Shown here: in pieces, positions 25,758-33,991 of the stretch
Position numbering within the stretch: the stretch's first letter is position 1
Layout of the letters: each line of letters opens with the position of its first letter
From: Desulfobacter sp.
GTDB taxonomy: Bacteria; Desulfobacterota; Desulfobacteria; Desulfobacterales; Desulfobacteraceae
Assembly (NCBI GenBank): GCA_028768525.1
Contig: CP054837.1
Location: 1,346,001-1,410,000, forward strand
DNA length: 64,000 nucleotides
Direction: 5' to 3'
Notes under the pieces: model-generated
The model's input: the letters and a program-made list of their open reading frames with translations, nothing else
What the model was told of the DNA's origin: nothing
The model's database searches: none
Made by a program: the position numbers and the translations under genes

Positions 25758-26210
25758 TCACAGAAACTTTGGCACCGCCATATCCATGCCCTTGCCCGGC
25801 AGTGCCATAAGTGAGGAAGTGCCGTGGGCCACGAGCGCCCCCTCCTCATCCACCACCCTTGCCTCTGCATAGGAGATGGTCCTGCCCGGGCGCAGACAGC
25901 GTCCTTCGGCTGTCAGCATTCCGTTGACCACCGGCTTGAGATAATTGAGCTTGAGATCCACGTTGACCAGGCCGTCCTCCTGGGGCAGCCGGAGAAAGGC
26001 CGCCCAGAAGGTGGCCGTGTCGATGAGGGTGGCCAGCACCCCGCCGTGGACAATGCCGTAGGGCTGAAGATGGCAGCGTGCCAGCGCCATTTCCACGGTG
26101 CAGGCGTCAAATGAAATCTCTGTTAAGGCCATGCGCATATGGCTGGGATAGGGGCTGTTTTTAACCATTGTTTTTAATTGACGGACAAACTCGGGATTGG
26201 GTGTTTTCAT
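25758..26210 (-). CDS. PaaI-type hotdog thioesterase
   Basis: A 150-residue single hotdog domain. The family core PYGIVHGGVLATLIDTATFW is clear: the HGG motif and the acidic residue in the following helix serve thioester hydrolysis, usually of acyl-CoA or aryl-CoA. Later LKLNYLKPVVNGMLTAEGR and ARVVDEEGALVAHGTSSL are typical. The ATG at 26210 overlaps the stop of the molybdopterin oxidoreductase gene by 4 bases, so both are translated together. The pairing suggests a CoA-thioester substrate or product in the pathway of the operon, but the compound is unknown. Confidence 0.85.
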   Translation of the reverse strand: MKTPNPEFVRQLKTMVKNSPYPSHMRMALTEISFDACTVEMALARCHLQPYGIVHGGVLATLIDTATFWAAFLRLPQEDGLVNVDLKLNYLKPVVNGMLTAEGRCLRPGRTISYAEARVVDEEGALVAHGTSSLMALPGKGMDMAVPKFL

Positions 26211-28447
26211 TGGACCCCCTCCACCCGGCAGGGCACATACCGGTGCATGGGGGTGCCCATGAGATCCCGGTTGGCGGTCCGGGTCAGCCGGTTGACATTC
26301 ATGCCGTAGACCTGCCCTTCAAATTCAAAGCCGAATCCGTGGGGAATCAACACCGTCCCCTTTGCCACCTGCCCGCTGACCTGGATCTCACCGGTCTGGC
26401 TCCCCGCCGCCGTGGTCACCCTGCCCTGCTGTCCGTCTTCCAGGCCCAGCGCGTCTGCATCGGCGGGATTCAGCGCGATTGTGCAATCCCGGTGCCCCTT
26501 ATTCCATTCGGGATTGCGCATCAAAGAGTTCATGGTAAACCGGGAATGGCGGCCTGCATTGAGAACCAAAGGATAGTCCCGGGGCAGTGCCAGATCCCGG
26601 GCCTCATCCCGGGGATTCAGGTCCCGGATGAAATCCGCCAGTTCCGGAATATAAATCTCCAGCTTCCCGGATTCGGTCTTGATGTCGCCCATGGGATTGT
26701 CCGTGTCCGATTTGCCGGCCCAGAACCCCTGGGGCGCATCAAGGGCGGCCTGGAAGATTTTGTCCCCCTGGAAAACATCCGCTTCAAATCCGGCCCGGGC
26801 GGCATTCTGCCGGAACTTTTCAGGGGCCGTCATGAGCATGCCCCACAACCCAGCCTTTGCGGCACTGTCCCATTGTCCTCCCAGGGTTTTGGCCAGAACA
26901 AAGGCCATGGCCTTAAAAGCCCGGGGTTCTTTTGCAGCCCAATTCATCAATTCCCCGCCAAAGGCCAGACGGTCCCCCTTTGCCGCTTCATACAGGAAAT
27001 CGGGGATGTCCGGAATCAGCCCCAGGCGGTCGGCCAGGGCCGTATGGATCTGGGCGGCCTCGAGGCATTCCCCCGGGGGCGGCACCAGGGGCCGGCGCAG
27101 CTGAAGATAGACCCCGGGGTAGGACCAGGGGAAAAAGGTGGCGTCCCAGGATTCGTAATAGGACCTGCAGGGCAGGACATAGTGGGCAAGGCGTGCGGTG
27201 TCGCTCATGACCATATCGTTGACCACCAGCAGATCCAGTTGACTGAAGGCTTTTTCATATGCCTGTGTATCGGGATAAGCCCGCAGGGGATTGCAGGCCG
27301 ACACATAGACCGCCCGGATCCGGTCGGGAAGGCCGGACAGGATCTCCTCGGGCATCACCGCCGCCGGGAAGGAGCCTGCCGCCGCCGGGGGCATGTCCGT
27401 GGCAACGGTCCGCCAGGTCTTGGGGTTTCGCTCGTCGGCATGGAATCCCATGGGCATGACCATGCCGGGGATCATATTCCCGCCCCGGGTCTGGAATATC
27501 CCGCACACCGCCCCCAGGATATGGAGCAGGTAGGAGTTGAGCACCGAGTGGCGGCCCATATAAATGCCCAGGTCCTGGTGGATCCCCCATTTCTGGGTGG
27601 ACAGAAGCCGGCACAATTCTTCCACCTGATCGTAATCCAGCCCGCAAACCGCCAGGGCGGCCGCAACGTCAACCGTTTCAAACCAGGGGCGCACCTTGTC
27701 CCAGCCATGGACGTGGGCATCCAGATAGTCCTGGTTTTCCCCGCCCTTTTCCAGAATAATGGCAATCATGGCCTTGATGAGCAAAGCGTCGGTGCCCGGC
27801 CGCAACGGCAGGTGGATATCGGCAATAGCCGCGGTTTCGCTCTTCCTGGGGTCGATGGAGACCAGGATGCGGTCCGGATCCCTTGAAATTTCCTTGAGCA
27901 CTATGGGGGCCCGGGGCATCTGGTGGCTTTCCATCCCGTTCCACCCCCAGGCCACCAGCATCTTACAATTGTCATGATCCGGCCCGGAAATATTATACTG
28001 CTTGCCCATGACCCGGCCCGTCACCCACCAATGGCTGGAAAATTCCTGGCCGGCGGATGAATAATAATATTGAGACCCCATGCCCCTGAGCAGGCTGAGT
28101 CCGAATCCCGCCTCCATGTGTCCGCCCTGGGAACTGCCCCCCATATAGGCCAGGGACCTTGGGCCGTGATCGCCCACTATTTTTTTCATCTTTTGGGCGA
28201 TCTCATCCAGGGCCTGACCCCAGGAGACCCTCACAAAATTCCCGTCCACCCGTTTCAGGGGATGGGTAAGCCGGTCGGCCGGGTACTGGTGGTAAAGCAG
28301 TTTCATTCCCTTGCGGCAGGCATACCCCTTTGACCGGGGATTGTCCCTGTCCGGCTTCACCCTGGTTATCTTACCGTCTTCAACAAAAAGCTTCAGCCCG
28401 CAGTTCTGGGCGCAGAGCACACACCCGCTGGATTGCCACTCTCCCAT
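26207..28447 (-). CDS. Molybdopterin oxidoreductase (DMSO reductase superfamily)
   Basis: A 746-residue catalytic subunit. The N-terminal [4Fe-4S] motif is C9-x2-C12-x3-C16-x28-C45. Conserved molybdopterin segments follow: NPRSKGYACRKG, YPADRLTHPLKRV, RVSWGQALDEIA, VSIDPRKSETAAIADIHLPL with RPGTDALL, and the C-terminal dinucleotide-binding domain with NPADADALGLEDGQ and GTVLIPHG. There is no twin-arginine signal, so it works in the cytoplasm. It binds bis-MGD with Mo or W; the substrate is not predictable from sequence. The operon partner 28457-29515 is a multi-cluster iron-sulfur protein that could pass electrons. Confidence 0.88.
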   Translation of the reverse strand: MGEWQSSGCVLCAQNCGLKLFVEDGKITRVKPDRDNPRSKGYACRKGMKLLYHQYPADRLTHPLKRVDGNFVRVSWGQALDEIAQKMKKIVGDHGPRSLAYMGGSSQGGHMEAGFGLSLLRGMGSQYYYSSAGQEFSSHWWVTGRVMGKQYNISGPDHDNCKMLVAWGWNGMESHQMPRAPIVLKEISRDPDRILVSIDPRKSETAAIADIHLPLRPGTDALLIKAMIAIILEKGGENQDYLDAHVHGWDKVRPWFETVDVAAALAVCGLDYDQVEELCRLLSTQKWGIHQDLGIYMGRHSVLNSYLLHILGAVCGIFQTRGGNMIPGMVMPMGFHADERNPKTWRTVATDMPPAAAGSFPAAVMPEEILSGLPDRIRAVYVSACNPLRAYPDTQAYEKAFSQLDLLVVNDMVMSDTARLAHYVLPCRSYYESWDATFFPWSYPGVYLQLRRPLVPPPGECLEAAQIHTALADRLGLIPDIPDFLYEAAKGDRLAFGGELMNWAAKEPRAFKAMAFVLAKTLGGQWDSAAKAGLWGMLMTAPEKFRQNAARAGFEADVFQGDKIFQAALDAPQGFWAGKSDTDNPMGDIKTESGKLEIYIPELADFIRDLNPRDEARDLALPRDYPLVLNAGRHSRFTMNSLMRNPEWNKGHRDCTIALNPADADALGLEDGQQGRVTTAAGSQTGEIQVSGQVAKGTVLIPHGFGFEFEGQVYGMNVNRLTRTANRDLMGTPMHRYVPCRVEGVQ

Positions 28448-28456
28448 GCTTGCCTC

Positions 28457-29515
28457 CTAAATATTTCCACGCTCCTGGGCCATCGTCATATAGGTTTCAA
28501 ATACATTTGCCGGGGGATCATACTGGTCTGCCGCATCCTTCTGCACAACAGCCATTGCCCCGGCGGGGCATTCAGGCACGCAGACGCCGCAGCCGATACA
28601 CCGGTCAAGATCAATAACGGCTACCGCTTCCACCTCAATGGCATCCATGTGGCAGCGCTGGGCACAGACACCGCAGGCCGTGCATTCATCCGCCTCCACC
28701 CGGGCATAATAATTGGTATGCACGGCTTTGGCGGGCCGGTCAATGGTTTTCAGATTTTTAAGCACCTGGCAGCAGCATCCGCAGCACATGCAGATATTGG
28801 TGGGTTTCTTGGAGTTGCCCGGCTGGAGGACCAGGCCAGCCTTCTGCCCTCTGGCCAGAATCTCCAGGGCCTCGTCGGTGCCAACGGCCCGCCCCAGCCC
28901 GTTCTTTTCATAATAATACGCCCCGGACCCGAAAGAAAGGCAGACTTCCATGGGATATTCACATCTTTCTCCCACCATCCCATGCTCTTTTCTGCAGATA
29001 CAGTCCGAAACCACGATTTTGCTCTGTTCTTTTATGATTTTTTCTGCGGCCTCGTAGGGCATCACCGTATTATCCGCCGTAATCTCCTGGGATACGGGAA
29101 TCACCCGAAGCTGCTTGGTCTCATGCTTGAGCCAGCTTTTATGCATGAACTGGGGCAGGTATTCATTGACCTCCCGGATCAGTCCCTCATCCAGACTTTT
29201 AAGGTGGTATTCCCAGATACCCACCACAAACTGGGACGCCCCATAGGCATTCATCTCCCCTTTGCTGTGGCGGTAAATCAACCCTTTTTGAGCCATTTCC
29301 TCCAGCTTGGGCGCCAATTCGCCCTCAGTTATTCCCATGCGGGCGGCAACCGCCCCCACAGGCTCGGGCAGCATGGTCAGCCCCAGGGTGATCCCTGCCT
29401 CTTCCCGGGAGAACAACCGCTCAAGAATCCTGATTTCAATGCCGGAATCCGTAGCCGGGTAGCCCGCCGGAAGGGTATCCAGGTGTTTTGCCAGTTTTTC
29501 GAAAACATCCGCCAT
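28457..29515 (-). CDS. Winged-helix/4Fe-4S ferredoxin-domain protein
   Basis: A 352-residue iron-sulfur protein. The N-terminal ~90 residues look like a winged helix (LPEPVGAVAARMGITEGELA, then QKGLIYRHSKGEM). The middle has clustered cysteines: SDCICRKEHG, CEYPMEVCLSFG and NICMCCGCCCQVLK. The C-terminal quarter is a two-cluster ferredoxin: CTACGVCAQRCHMDA and CIGCGVCVPECPAGA. It is probably the electron donor or acceptor for the molybdopterin enzyme encoded 9 bp downstream. The ATG at 29515 follows AAGGAGGC. Transcription is divergent from a GlxA-type regulator gene, with a palindrome in between. Confidence 0.85.
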   Translation of the reverse strand: MADVFEKLAKHLDTLPAGYPATDSGIEIRILERLFSREEAGITLGLTMLPEPVGAVAARMGITEGELAPKLEEMAQKGLIYRHSKGEMNAYGASQFVVGIWEYHLKSLDEGLIREVNEYLPQFMHKSWLKHETKQLRVIPVSQEITADNTVMPYEAAEKIIKEQSKIVVSDCICRKEHGMVGERCEYPMEVCLSFGSGAYYYEKNGLGRAVGTDEALEILARGQKAGLVLQPGNSKKPTNICMCCGCCCQVLKNLKTIDRPAKAVHTNYYARVEADECTACGVCAQRCHMDAIEVEAVAVIDLDRCIGCGVCVPECPAGAMAVVQKDAADQYDPPANVFETYMTMAQERGNI

Positions 29516-29603
29516 ATCTGCCTCCTTAATCCGTTGATGTCATTGTCTCGCTCTAGGATCGTGTGATGGTAGAACAATACGGGTTGCCCATTAAATTGAA
29601 AAG

Positions 29604-29617
29604 TGTCATAAATGACA
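29604..29617. promoter_or_regulatory. Palindrome in the divergent promoter region
   Basis: TGTCAT-AA-ATGACA, a perfect 6-bp inverted repeat, located between the iron-sulfur/molybdopterin operon and the GlxA-type regulator gene. TGTC...GACA half-sites are common for GlxA-like AraC regulators, as I recall. Confidence 0.5.
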
Positions 29618-29654
29618 AATACTATGCAAAAAAAGACTTTTAAAAGGAGAAATC

Positions 29655-30641
29655 ATGGCCAAAATCAGCCTATGGGTCGGAGAAGGCAGCCTTGCTTCCA
29701 GCATCACCACCCTCATGGATGCATTTTCCATTGCAAATCTCTGGCAGCAGTCCATGGCACCGGAATCCCCAGGCCCCCTGTTTGAAACCGAGGTGGTGAC
29801 CACCGACGGCGGCCCCATCACGGCCTACGGAAACCTGCGCATTGAAGCGGACCGTGGGGCAGCCCAGGTCACAGACACCGACTGCATCGTCATCTCCCCC
29901 ATCCTGCCCAAAATCACCCCCATCCCGGAGAGTCTGCCCCAACTGGCCGGACACCTCAACCGCCTGCGGCAGAAAGGCACCACCATCGCCACGGTGTGCA
30001 CCGGATCATTTGTGCTGGCTGAAATGGGCCTGCTGGACGGCAAAAAGGCCACCACCAACTGGACCTTTGCCCGGCTGTTCAGAAAACGCTATCCGCTGGT
30101 GGATCTGGCGCCTGCCTGCATCCTCACCGAGGACGATAACATCATCTGCGCCGGCGCGGCCACGGCCGTCTATAATCTGGCCATCCATCTGATTAAAAAA
30201 TTCGGTTCCCAGAACCTGGCCGCAATCTGTTCCAAGGCCCTTTTAGTGGACCCCAACCGGGTCAGTCAGGCGCCCTACGCCATGTCCGCGCCCCTGCGCA
30301 ACCACGGTGATGTCCAGGTCAGGCAGGCCCAGGCCATCATTGAAAAAGAATATGCCCAACTGGAAACCGTCGACCATGTGGCAAGGGAAGTGGGCATCAG
30401 CCCCCGCCATTTCAAGCGGCGGTTCAAAAAGGCCACCGGAGAGCCGCCCCTGAAATACCTTCAGCGGGTAAGGGTAGACGCGGCAAAGGAAAGGCTGGAA
30501 ACCACCCGGGAAAGCATCGACAAAATCACCTGGGCCGTGGGGTATAAAGACGTGAGTTCCTTTTGCCGCCTGTTTAAACAGCATACCCAGATTTCGCCCA
30601 GGGCCTATAGGGATAAATTCTTTACCCGGGTGCCCTGGTAG
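29655..30641 (+). CDS. GlxA-type AraC family regulator
   Basis: A 328-residue transcription factor. Residues ~1-190 form a DJ-1/PfpI-like class I amidotransferase domain; the nucleophile-elbow region reads TIATVCTGSFVLAEMGLLDG with the cysteine kept. Residues ~215-320 form the AraC DNA-binding domain with two helix-turn-helix units (VDHVAREVGISPRHFKRRFK and IDKITWAVGYKDVSSFCRLF). The ATG at 29655 has AAAAGGAGA 6 bases before it. It is divergent from the molybdopterin operon, which it probably activates in response to a small molecule. Confidence 0.92.
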   Translation: MAKISLWVGEGSLASSITTLMDAFSIANLWQQSMAPESPGPLFETEVVTTDGGPITAYGNLRIEADRGAAQVTDTDCIVISPILPKITPIPESLPQLAGHLNRLRQKGTTIATVCTGSFVLAEMGLLDGKKATTNWTFARLFRKRYPLVDLAPACILTEDDNIICAGAATAVYNLAIHLIKKFGSQNLAAICSKALLVDPNRVSQAPYAMSAPLRNHGDVQVRQAQAIIEKEYAQLETVDHVAREVGISPRHFKRRFKKATGEPPLKYLQRVRVDAAKERLETTRESIDKITWAVGYKDVSSFCRLFKQHTQISPRAYRDKFFTRVPW

Positions 30642-30661
30642 CAGCGCCCCCGGAACACGAT

Positions 30662-31117
30662 TTAAATCCGGCTGAGCCCTTCCTTTGCCTGGCTGATGAT
30701 CCGTCGGTTCTTTTCCCGCAGGTCCCCGTCATCACCGGCCAGGGTATTGGATTTGCCGGCCAGGGACTTTGCCTGGGCGTATTGCCCCTGGTTCAGGCGG
30801 GCCTTTGCCATGAGGTGCCAGATCAGGGGATCACGGCCGTCTACTGCCAGGGCCCGCTCCAGGGTCCTGAAGGCGGCCTCGGGCCGGTCCTGTTTCAACT
30901 GCTGCTCCGCCTTGGAGATCATGGCATCCACCACCGCCGGACGGGCAGGACGGGGGGCGGAGGGGGAGGCGGCCGGGGGCCGGGTGCTGCCGACCTGGGG
31001 GAGGTTCTCCGGGGGCAGATGGGTTCTGGACACGGGCCTCAGGGGCGGTTTGGCGCAGGAACAGATAAAAAGCACCGCCAAAACCGGAACCAGCCGTGGG
31101 AAACGGATGAGTTGCAT
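30662..31117 (-). CDS. TPR lipoprotein
   Basis: A 151-residue lipoprotein. The signal ends in a lipobox (AVLFICSCAK, Cys near residue 21). A proline-rich linker (~22-60) follows, and then a pair of TPR-like helices (QLKQDRPEAAFRTLERALAV, then PLIWHLMAKARLNQGQYAQA). The ATG immediately follows the stop of the PBP1B gene (TAAATG), so the two are translated together. Small lipoproteins coupled to PBP1B recall the outer-membrane activator LpoB in role, though not in sequence. An activator or tethering function is inference. Confidence 0.8.
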   Translation of the reverse strand: MQLIRFPRLVPVLAVLFICSCAKPPLRPVSRTHLPPENLPQVGSTRPPAASPSAPRPARPAVVDAMISKAEQQLKQDRPEAAFRTLERALAVDGRDPLIWHLMAKARLNQGQYAQAKSLAGKSNTLAGDDGDLREKNRRIISQAKEGLSRI

Positions 31118-33442
31118 TTAAAAAATCTCCTTTAACCAGTCTATGAGGTATTTGGGCTTAACCTTTTCAGGTACCGGCCGGGAGGGAGAACGCCGTTGCC
31201 CGCCTGCAGTTCTGCGATAGCTGCAGGGCCGGTATTGGACCGGGCCGGATCCCTTGATAAAGGGCACGGCCACGGCACCGGGGCAATCCGGGTCGGTGAC
31301 CATGCCGGACACCATATCCACGGCGGCCCATTCTATATTTTCAGGGGCGGAAAGCACCAGGGGGGTATTGGAAACCCGGGACATGACCCGGCCGAAGATC
31401 TGAAGGGCGCCGGAAGCACCGGTAAGCCCGGCCGGCTTGTTGTCGTCCCGGCCGGTCCAGGCGACAGCCAGGCGGCTGCCGGTGAATCCAGCAAACCAGC
31501 TGTCCCTCAGATCGTTTGTGGTCCCGGTTTTTCCGGCCGTGCCCATGGATTTGGGCATCCATTTTTCCAGGGACCGGCCCGACCCCTGGTCCACCACGGC
31601 CTGGAGGATTTTGCTCACCAAAAAGACCGCCCCGGGATCCAGGCGCTGGTCAATGGAGAGGGGATACCGGCTCAGGGCCTGCCCCCGGGGGGTGTATACC
31701 GCCCGGATGGATTTAGCCGGGATATAAAACCCACCGGCCGCCAGGCAGTGGTAGAGCTGGGCCACCTGCATGGGCGACATCTCCAGGCTTCCCAGCAGCA
31801 TGGAGGGCAGCAGGGTTCCCCTGGGCGTGTATCCCATCTTTTCCAGGGTCGCGCCGATCCGGTCCAGCCCCAATGCCATCCCCAGCCGCACCGCCGAGGT
31901 GTTGTAGGAATTGACCAGGGCCCTATAAAGCCGGACCTGCCCGTGGAATTGCCTATCAAAATTCTGGGGCCGCCAGATACTGCCGTCGGGATTTTCCACC
32001 GCCACGGCTCCGTCATCCAGGGGGGTGAGCATGGTATATGCTTCCGGCTGTAAAAGCGCGGTCAGGTAAATGGCCGGTTTCACCAGGGAGCCGATGGGCC
32101 GCCGGGCATCCAGGGCCCGGTTGAATCCCTTGTACCTGAAGTCCTTTCCACCCACCAGGGCCTGGATCTCATTGGTGGCCAGGGAGGTGACCACCACCCC
32201 GGCGTCCAGATGACGGTTCCGTCCTTTCAGGAATCCGGCGGTGCCCGCCTCCGCTGCCAGCTGGACCTGGGGATCCAGGGCCGTAAATATCCTCAGTCCC
32301 ATGGTTTTCAGATCTGCCTCATGGTACTCCGTCATCAGCCGGCGCTTGACCAGATCCAAATAATAGGGGAATGGAGAATGCCCCCTGGCTTCTTTTTCTA
32401 CAACCCCTAAAGGAGCGGCCAGGGCTTTTTTGAGAATCTTATCTGAAATCAGCCCTTGGCCGGCCATGACATGGAGGACCACATCGCGTCGGGCCCGGGC
32501 CGCCTTGGGATGGCGCCGGGGATGATAGGCCGACGGCCCCTTGAGCAAGCCCACCAGCAGGGCGATTTCCCGGGGCTGCAGGCTTTGGGGGGATTTCCCG
32601 AAATAAAATTGTGAGGCCAGACCGAACCCGTGGATCGCCAGCCTGCCGTCCTGTCCCAGATAGACTTCATTCATATAGGCTTCCAGGATGTCCTCCTTGG
32701 AAAACCTTCGCTCCAGGGCCAATGCGGTGACGGCCTCGTTGACCTTGCGGGTGAGGGTCTTCTCCCGGGTCAGGAAAAAATTGCGGGCCAACTGCTGGGT
32801 CAGGGTGGACGCCCCCTGGGTGAGCCGCCCCTTTTTCAGGTTTACGGCCACGGCCCGGAGTACGGATTTGGGGTCGATGCCATGGTGGGTGTAAAAATTA
32901 CGGTCCTCCACTGCCACAATGGCCTTGGCCAGAAGCGGGGGAAACGCATCCAGGTCAACCAGAATCCTGTCTTCCTTAGAATCAGGATAAAAGCTGCCGA
33001 TGACCACAGGGTCCAGCCGGGCCAAATCGGCATGGGAATCAGCAGCGGACAATTTGCCCGGCCGCTGGAGCCCGTCCACCACCCCCTCTTTGATCCGGAA
33101 CCGGATCCGCCGGGGATCACATTTTTCATCGCCGAAATCAAAGGCACGCAAATACAGGCGGAACAAGCTTCCCGTTCTCTGATAGGTGCCGGGGGCCTCT
33201 GGTTTTTCCCCCGCTGCCCTCCGGTATCCCATCAGGGCCAGTTCCTTTTCAAACCGGCCGGAATCCAGGTGCATGCCCTCGTACACTTCCATGGGCCGGG
33301 CGTAGACCCGGGCCGGCAGTTCCCACAGCCGTCCCTGGAACCGTGTCTGCACCAGGGTGTCAAAATGGTTGTAATATATAAATCCTGCGGCCCCGGCCGC
33401 CGCAACACCCAACACTAAAATAAACCGCAGCAATCTTTTCAT
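31118..33442 (-). CDS. mrcB: Bifunctional penicillin-binding protein 1B
   Basis: A ~774-residue class A PBP. There is a short cytoplasmic start, one membrane anchor (LRFILVLGVAAAGAAGFIYY), the UB2H-like region (~50-150), and a GT51 glycosyltransferase with EDRNFYTHHG, RQ-type QGASTLTQQLARNFFL and the acidic EAYMNEVYLGQ. The transpeptidase has GSLVKP (SxxK), SYN (in NSYNTSAV) and KTGTTND. It polymerises and cross-links peptidoglycan. The start used is the ATG at 33442 before MKRLLRF; a TTG at 33472 is possible. A TPR lipoprotein gene follows directly. Confidence 0.93.
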   Translation of the reverse strand: MKRLLRFILVLGVAAAGAAGFIYYNHFDTLVQTRFQGRLWELPARVYARPMEVYEGMHLDSGRFEKELALMGYRRAAGEKPEAPGTYQRTGSLFRLYLRAFDFGDEKCDPRRIRFRIKEGVVDGLQRPGKLSAADSHADLARLDPVVIGSFYPDSKEDRILVDLDAFPPLLAKAIVAVEDRNFYTHHGIDPKSVLRAVAVNLKKGRLTQGASTLTQQLARNFFLTREKTLTRKVNEAVTALALERRFSKEDILEAYMNEVYLGQDGRLAIHGFGLASQFYFGKSPQSLQPREIALLVGLLKGPSAYHPRRHPKAARARRDVVLHVMAGQGLISDKILKKALAAPLGVVEKEARGHSPFPYYLDLVKRRLMTEYHEADLKTMGLRIFTALDPQVQLAAEAGTAGFLKGRNRHLDAGVVVTSLATNEIQALVGGKDFRYKGFNRALDARRPIGSLVKPAIYLTALLQPEAYTMLTPLDDGAVAVENPDGSIWRPQNFDRQFHGQVRLYRALVNSYNTSAVRLGMALGLDRIGATLEKMGYTPRGTLLPSMLLGSLEMSPMQVAQLYHCLAAGGFYIPAKSIRAVYTPRGQALSRYPLSIDQRLDPGAVFLVSKILQAVVDQGSGRSLEKWMPKSMGTAGKTGTTNDLRDSWFAGFTGSRLAVAWTGRDDNKPAGLTGASGALQIFGRVMSRVSNTPLVLSAPENIEWAAVDMVSGMVTDPDCPGAVAVPFIKGSGPVQYRPCSYRRTAGGQRRSPSRPVPEKVKPKYLIDWLKEIF

Positions 33443-33559
33443 ATCATTTGTCCGTATCTGCCCCCAATTCAATTGCCATTCAATACCATATCCGAAAAAA
33501 ATAAGCAGCCCCGTGCCATTTTCCTTGAAAAGCGCAAACCATTCATTATAGTTAATCCT

Positions 33560-33985
33560 ATGAAAATACCATATCTATACATATCCGCCGTTTTACTATT
33601 CCTCGCCATGGGACTGAACTTATTGTCCCCGGAAACGGGCCGGGCCCAGAGCGGAATGCCGGAGATGGTTCTGGACCGGGCCGTGATCTGCGAGGCCATG
33701 GAGAACTACCAGCCGGTAAACCCGGCCGTGATTTTTTCCATGGCCCGGGGGGAAGTCTTCTGCTTCTCGGAATTCAATCCGGTCCGGGTCAAAACCCATA
33801 TTTTCCACAAATGGTACAAGCAGGACAAACTGATTTTCACCATGCGCCTGGTCCTTAGCCCGCCCAAATGGTCGTCTTTCAGCCGGATCCAGCTCAGGGA
33901 CGCGGACAAGGGCCCCTGGCGGGTGGAAATCCAGGACAAGGCCGGCCATATTTTAGAAACCCTTAGGTTCAGCATTTCGGATTAA
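33560..33985 (+). CDS. Exported DUF2914 protein
   Basis: A ~141-residue protein with an N-terminal signal or anchor (MKIPYLYISAVLLFLAMGLN) and a DUF2914 domain: AVICEAMENYQPVNPAVIFS, SMARGEVFCFSEF, HKWYKQDKLIFT and GPWRVEIQDKAGHIL. The domain is thought to be a small extracytoplasmic beta fold; no function is known. A frame start at 33473 also exists but would place 29 extra residues before the signal, so 33560 is preferred, although its ribosome site is weak. The next gene, the CdaA-YbbR fusion, starts 6 bp after its stop and is probably co-transcribed. Confidence 0.8.
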   Translation: MKIPYLYISAVLLFLAMGLNLLSPETGRAQSGMPEMVLDRAVICEAMENYQPVNPAVIFSMARGEVFCFSEFNPVRVKTHIFHKWYKQDKLIFTMRLVLSPPKWSSFSRIQLRDADKGPWRVEIQDKAGHILETLRFSISD

Positions 33986-33991
33986 CCACCT

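Noticed and set aside
26168..27886. 572-codon plus-strand frame opposite the molybdopterin gene
   Set aside because: It is a GC-rich antisense shadow: the minus-strand frame has all the conserved motifs, while this one is Gly/Pro/His-rich and has no ribosome site.
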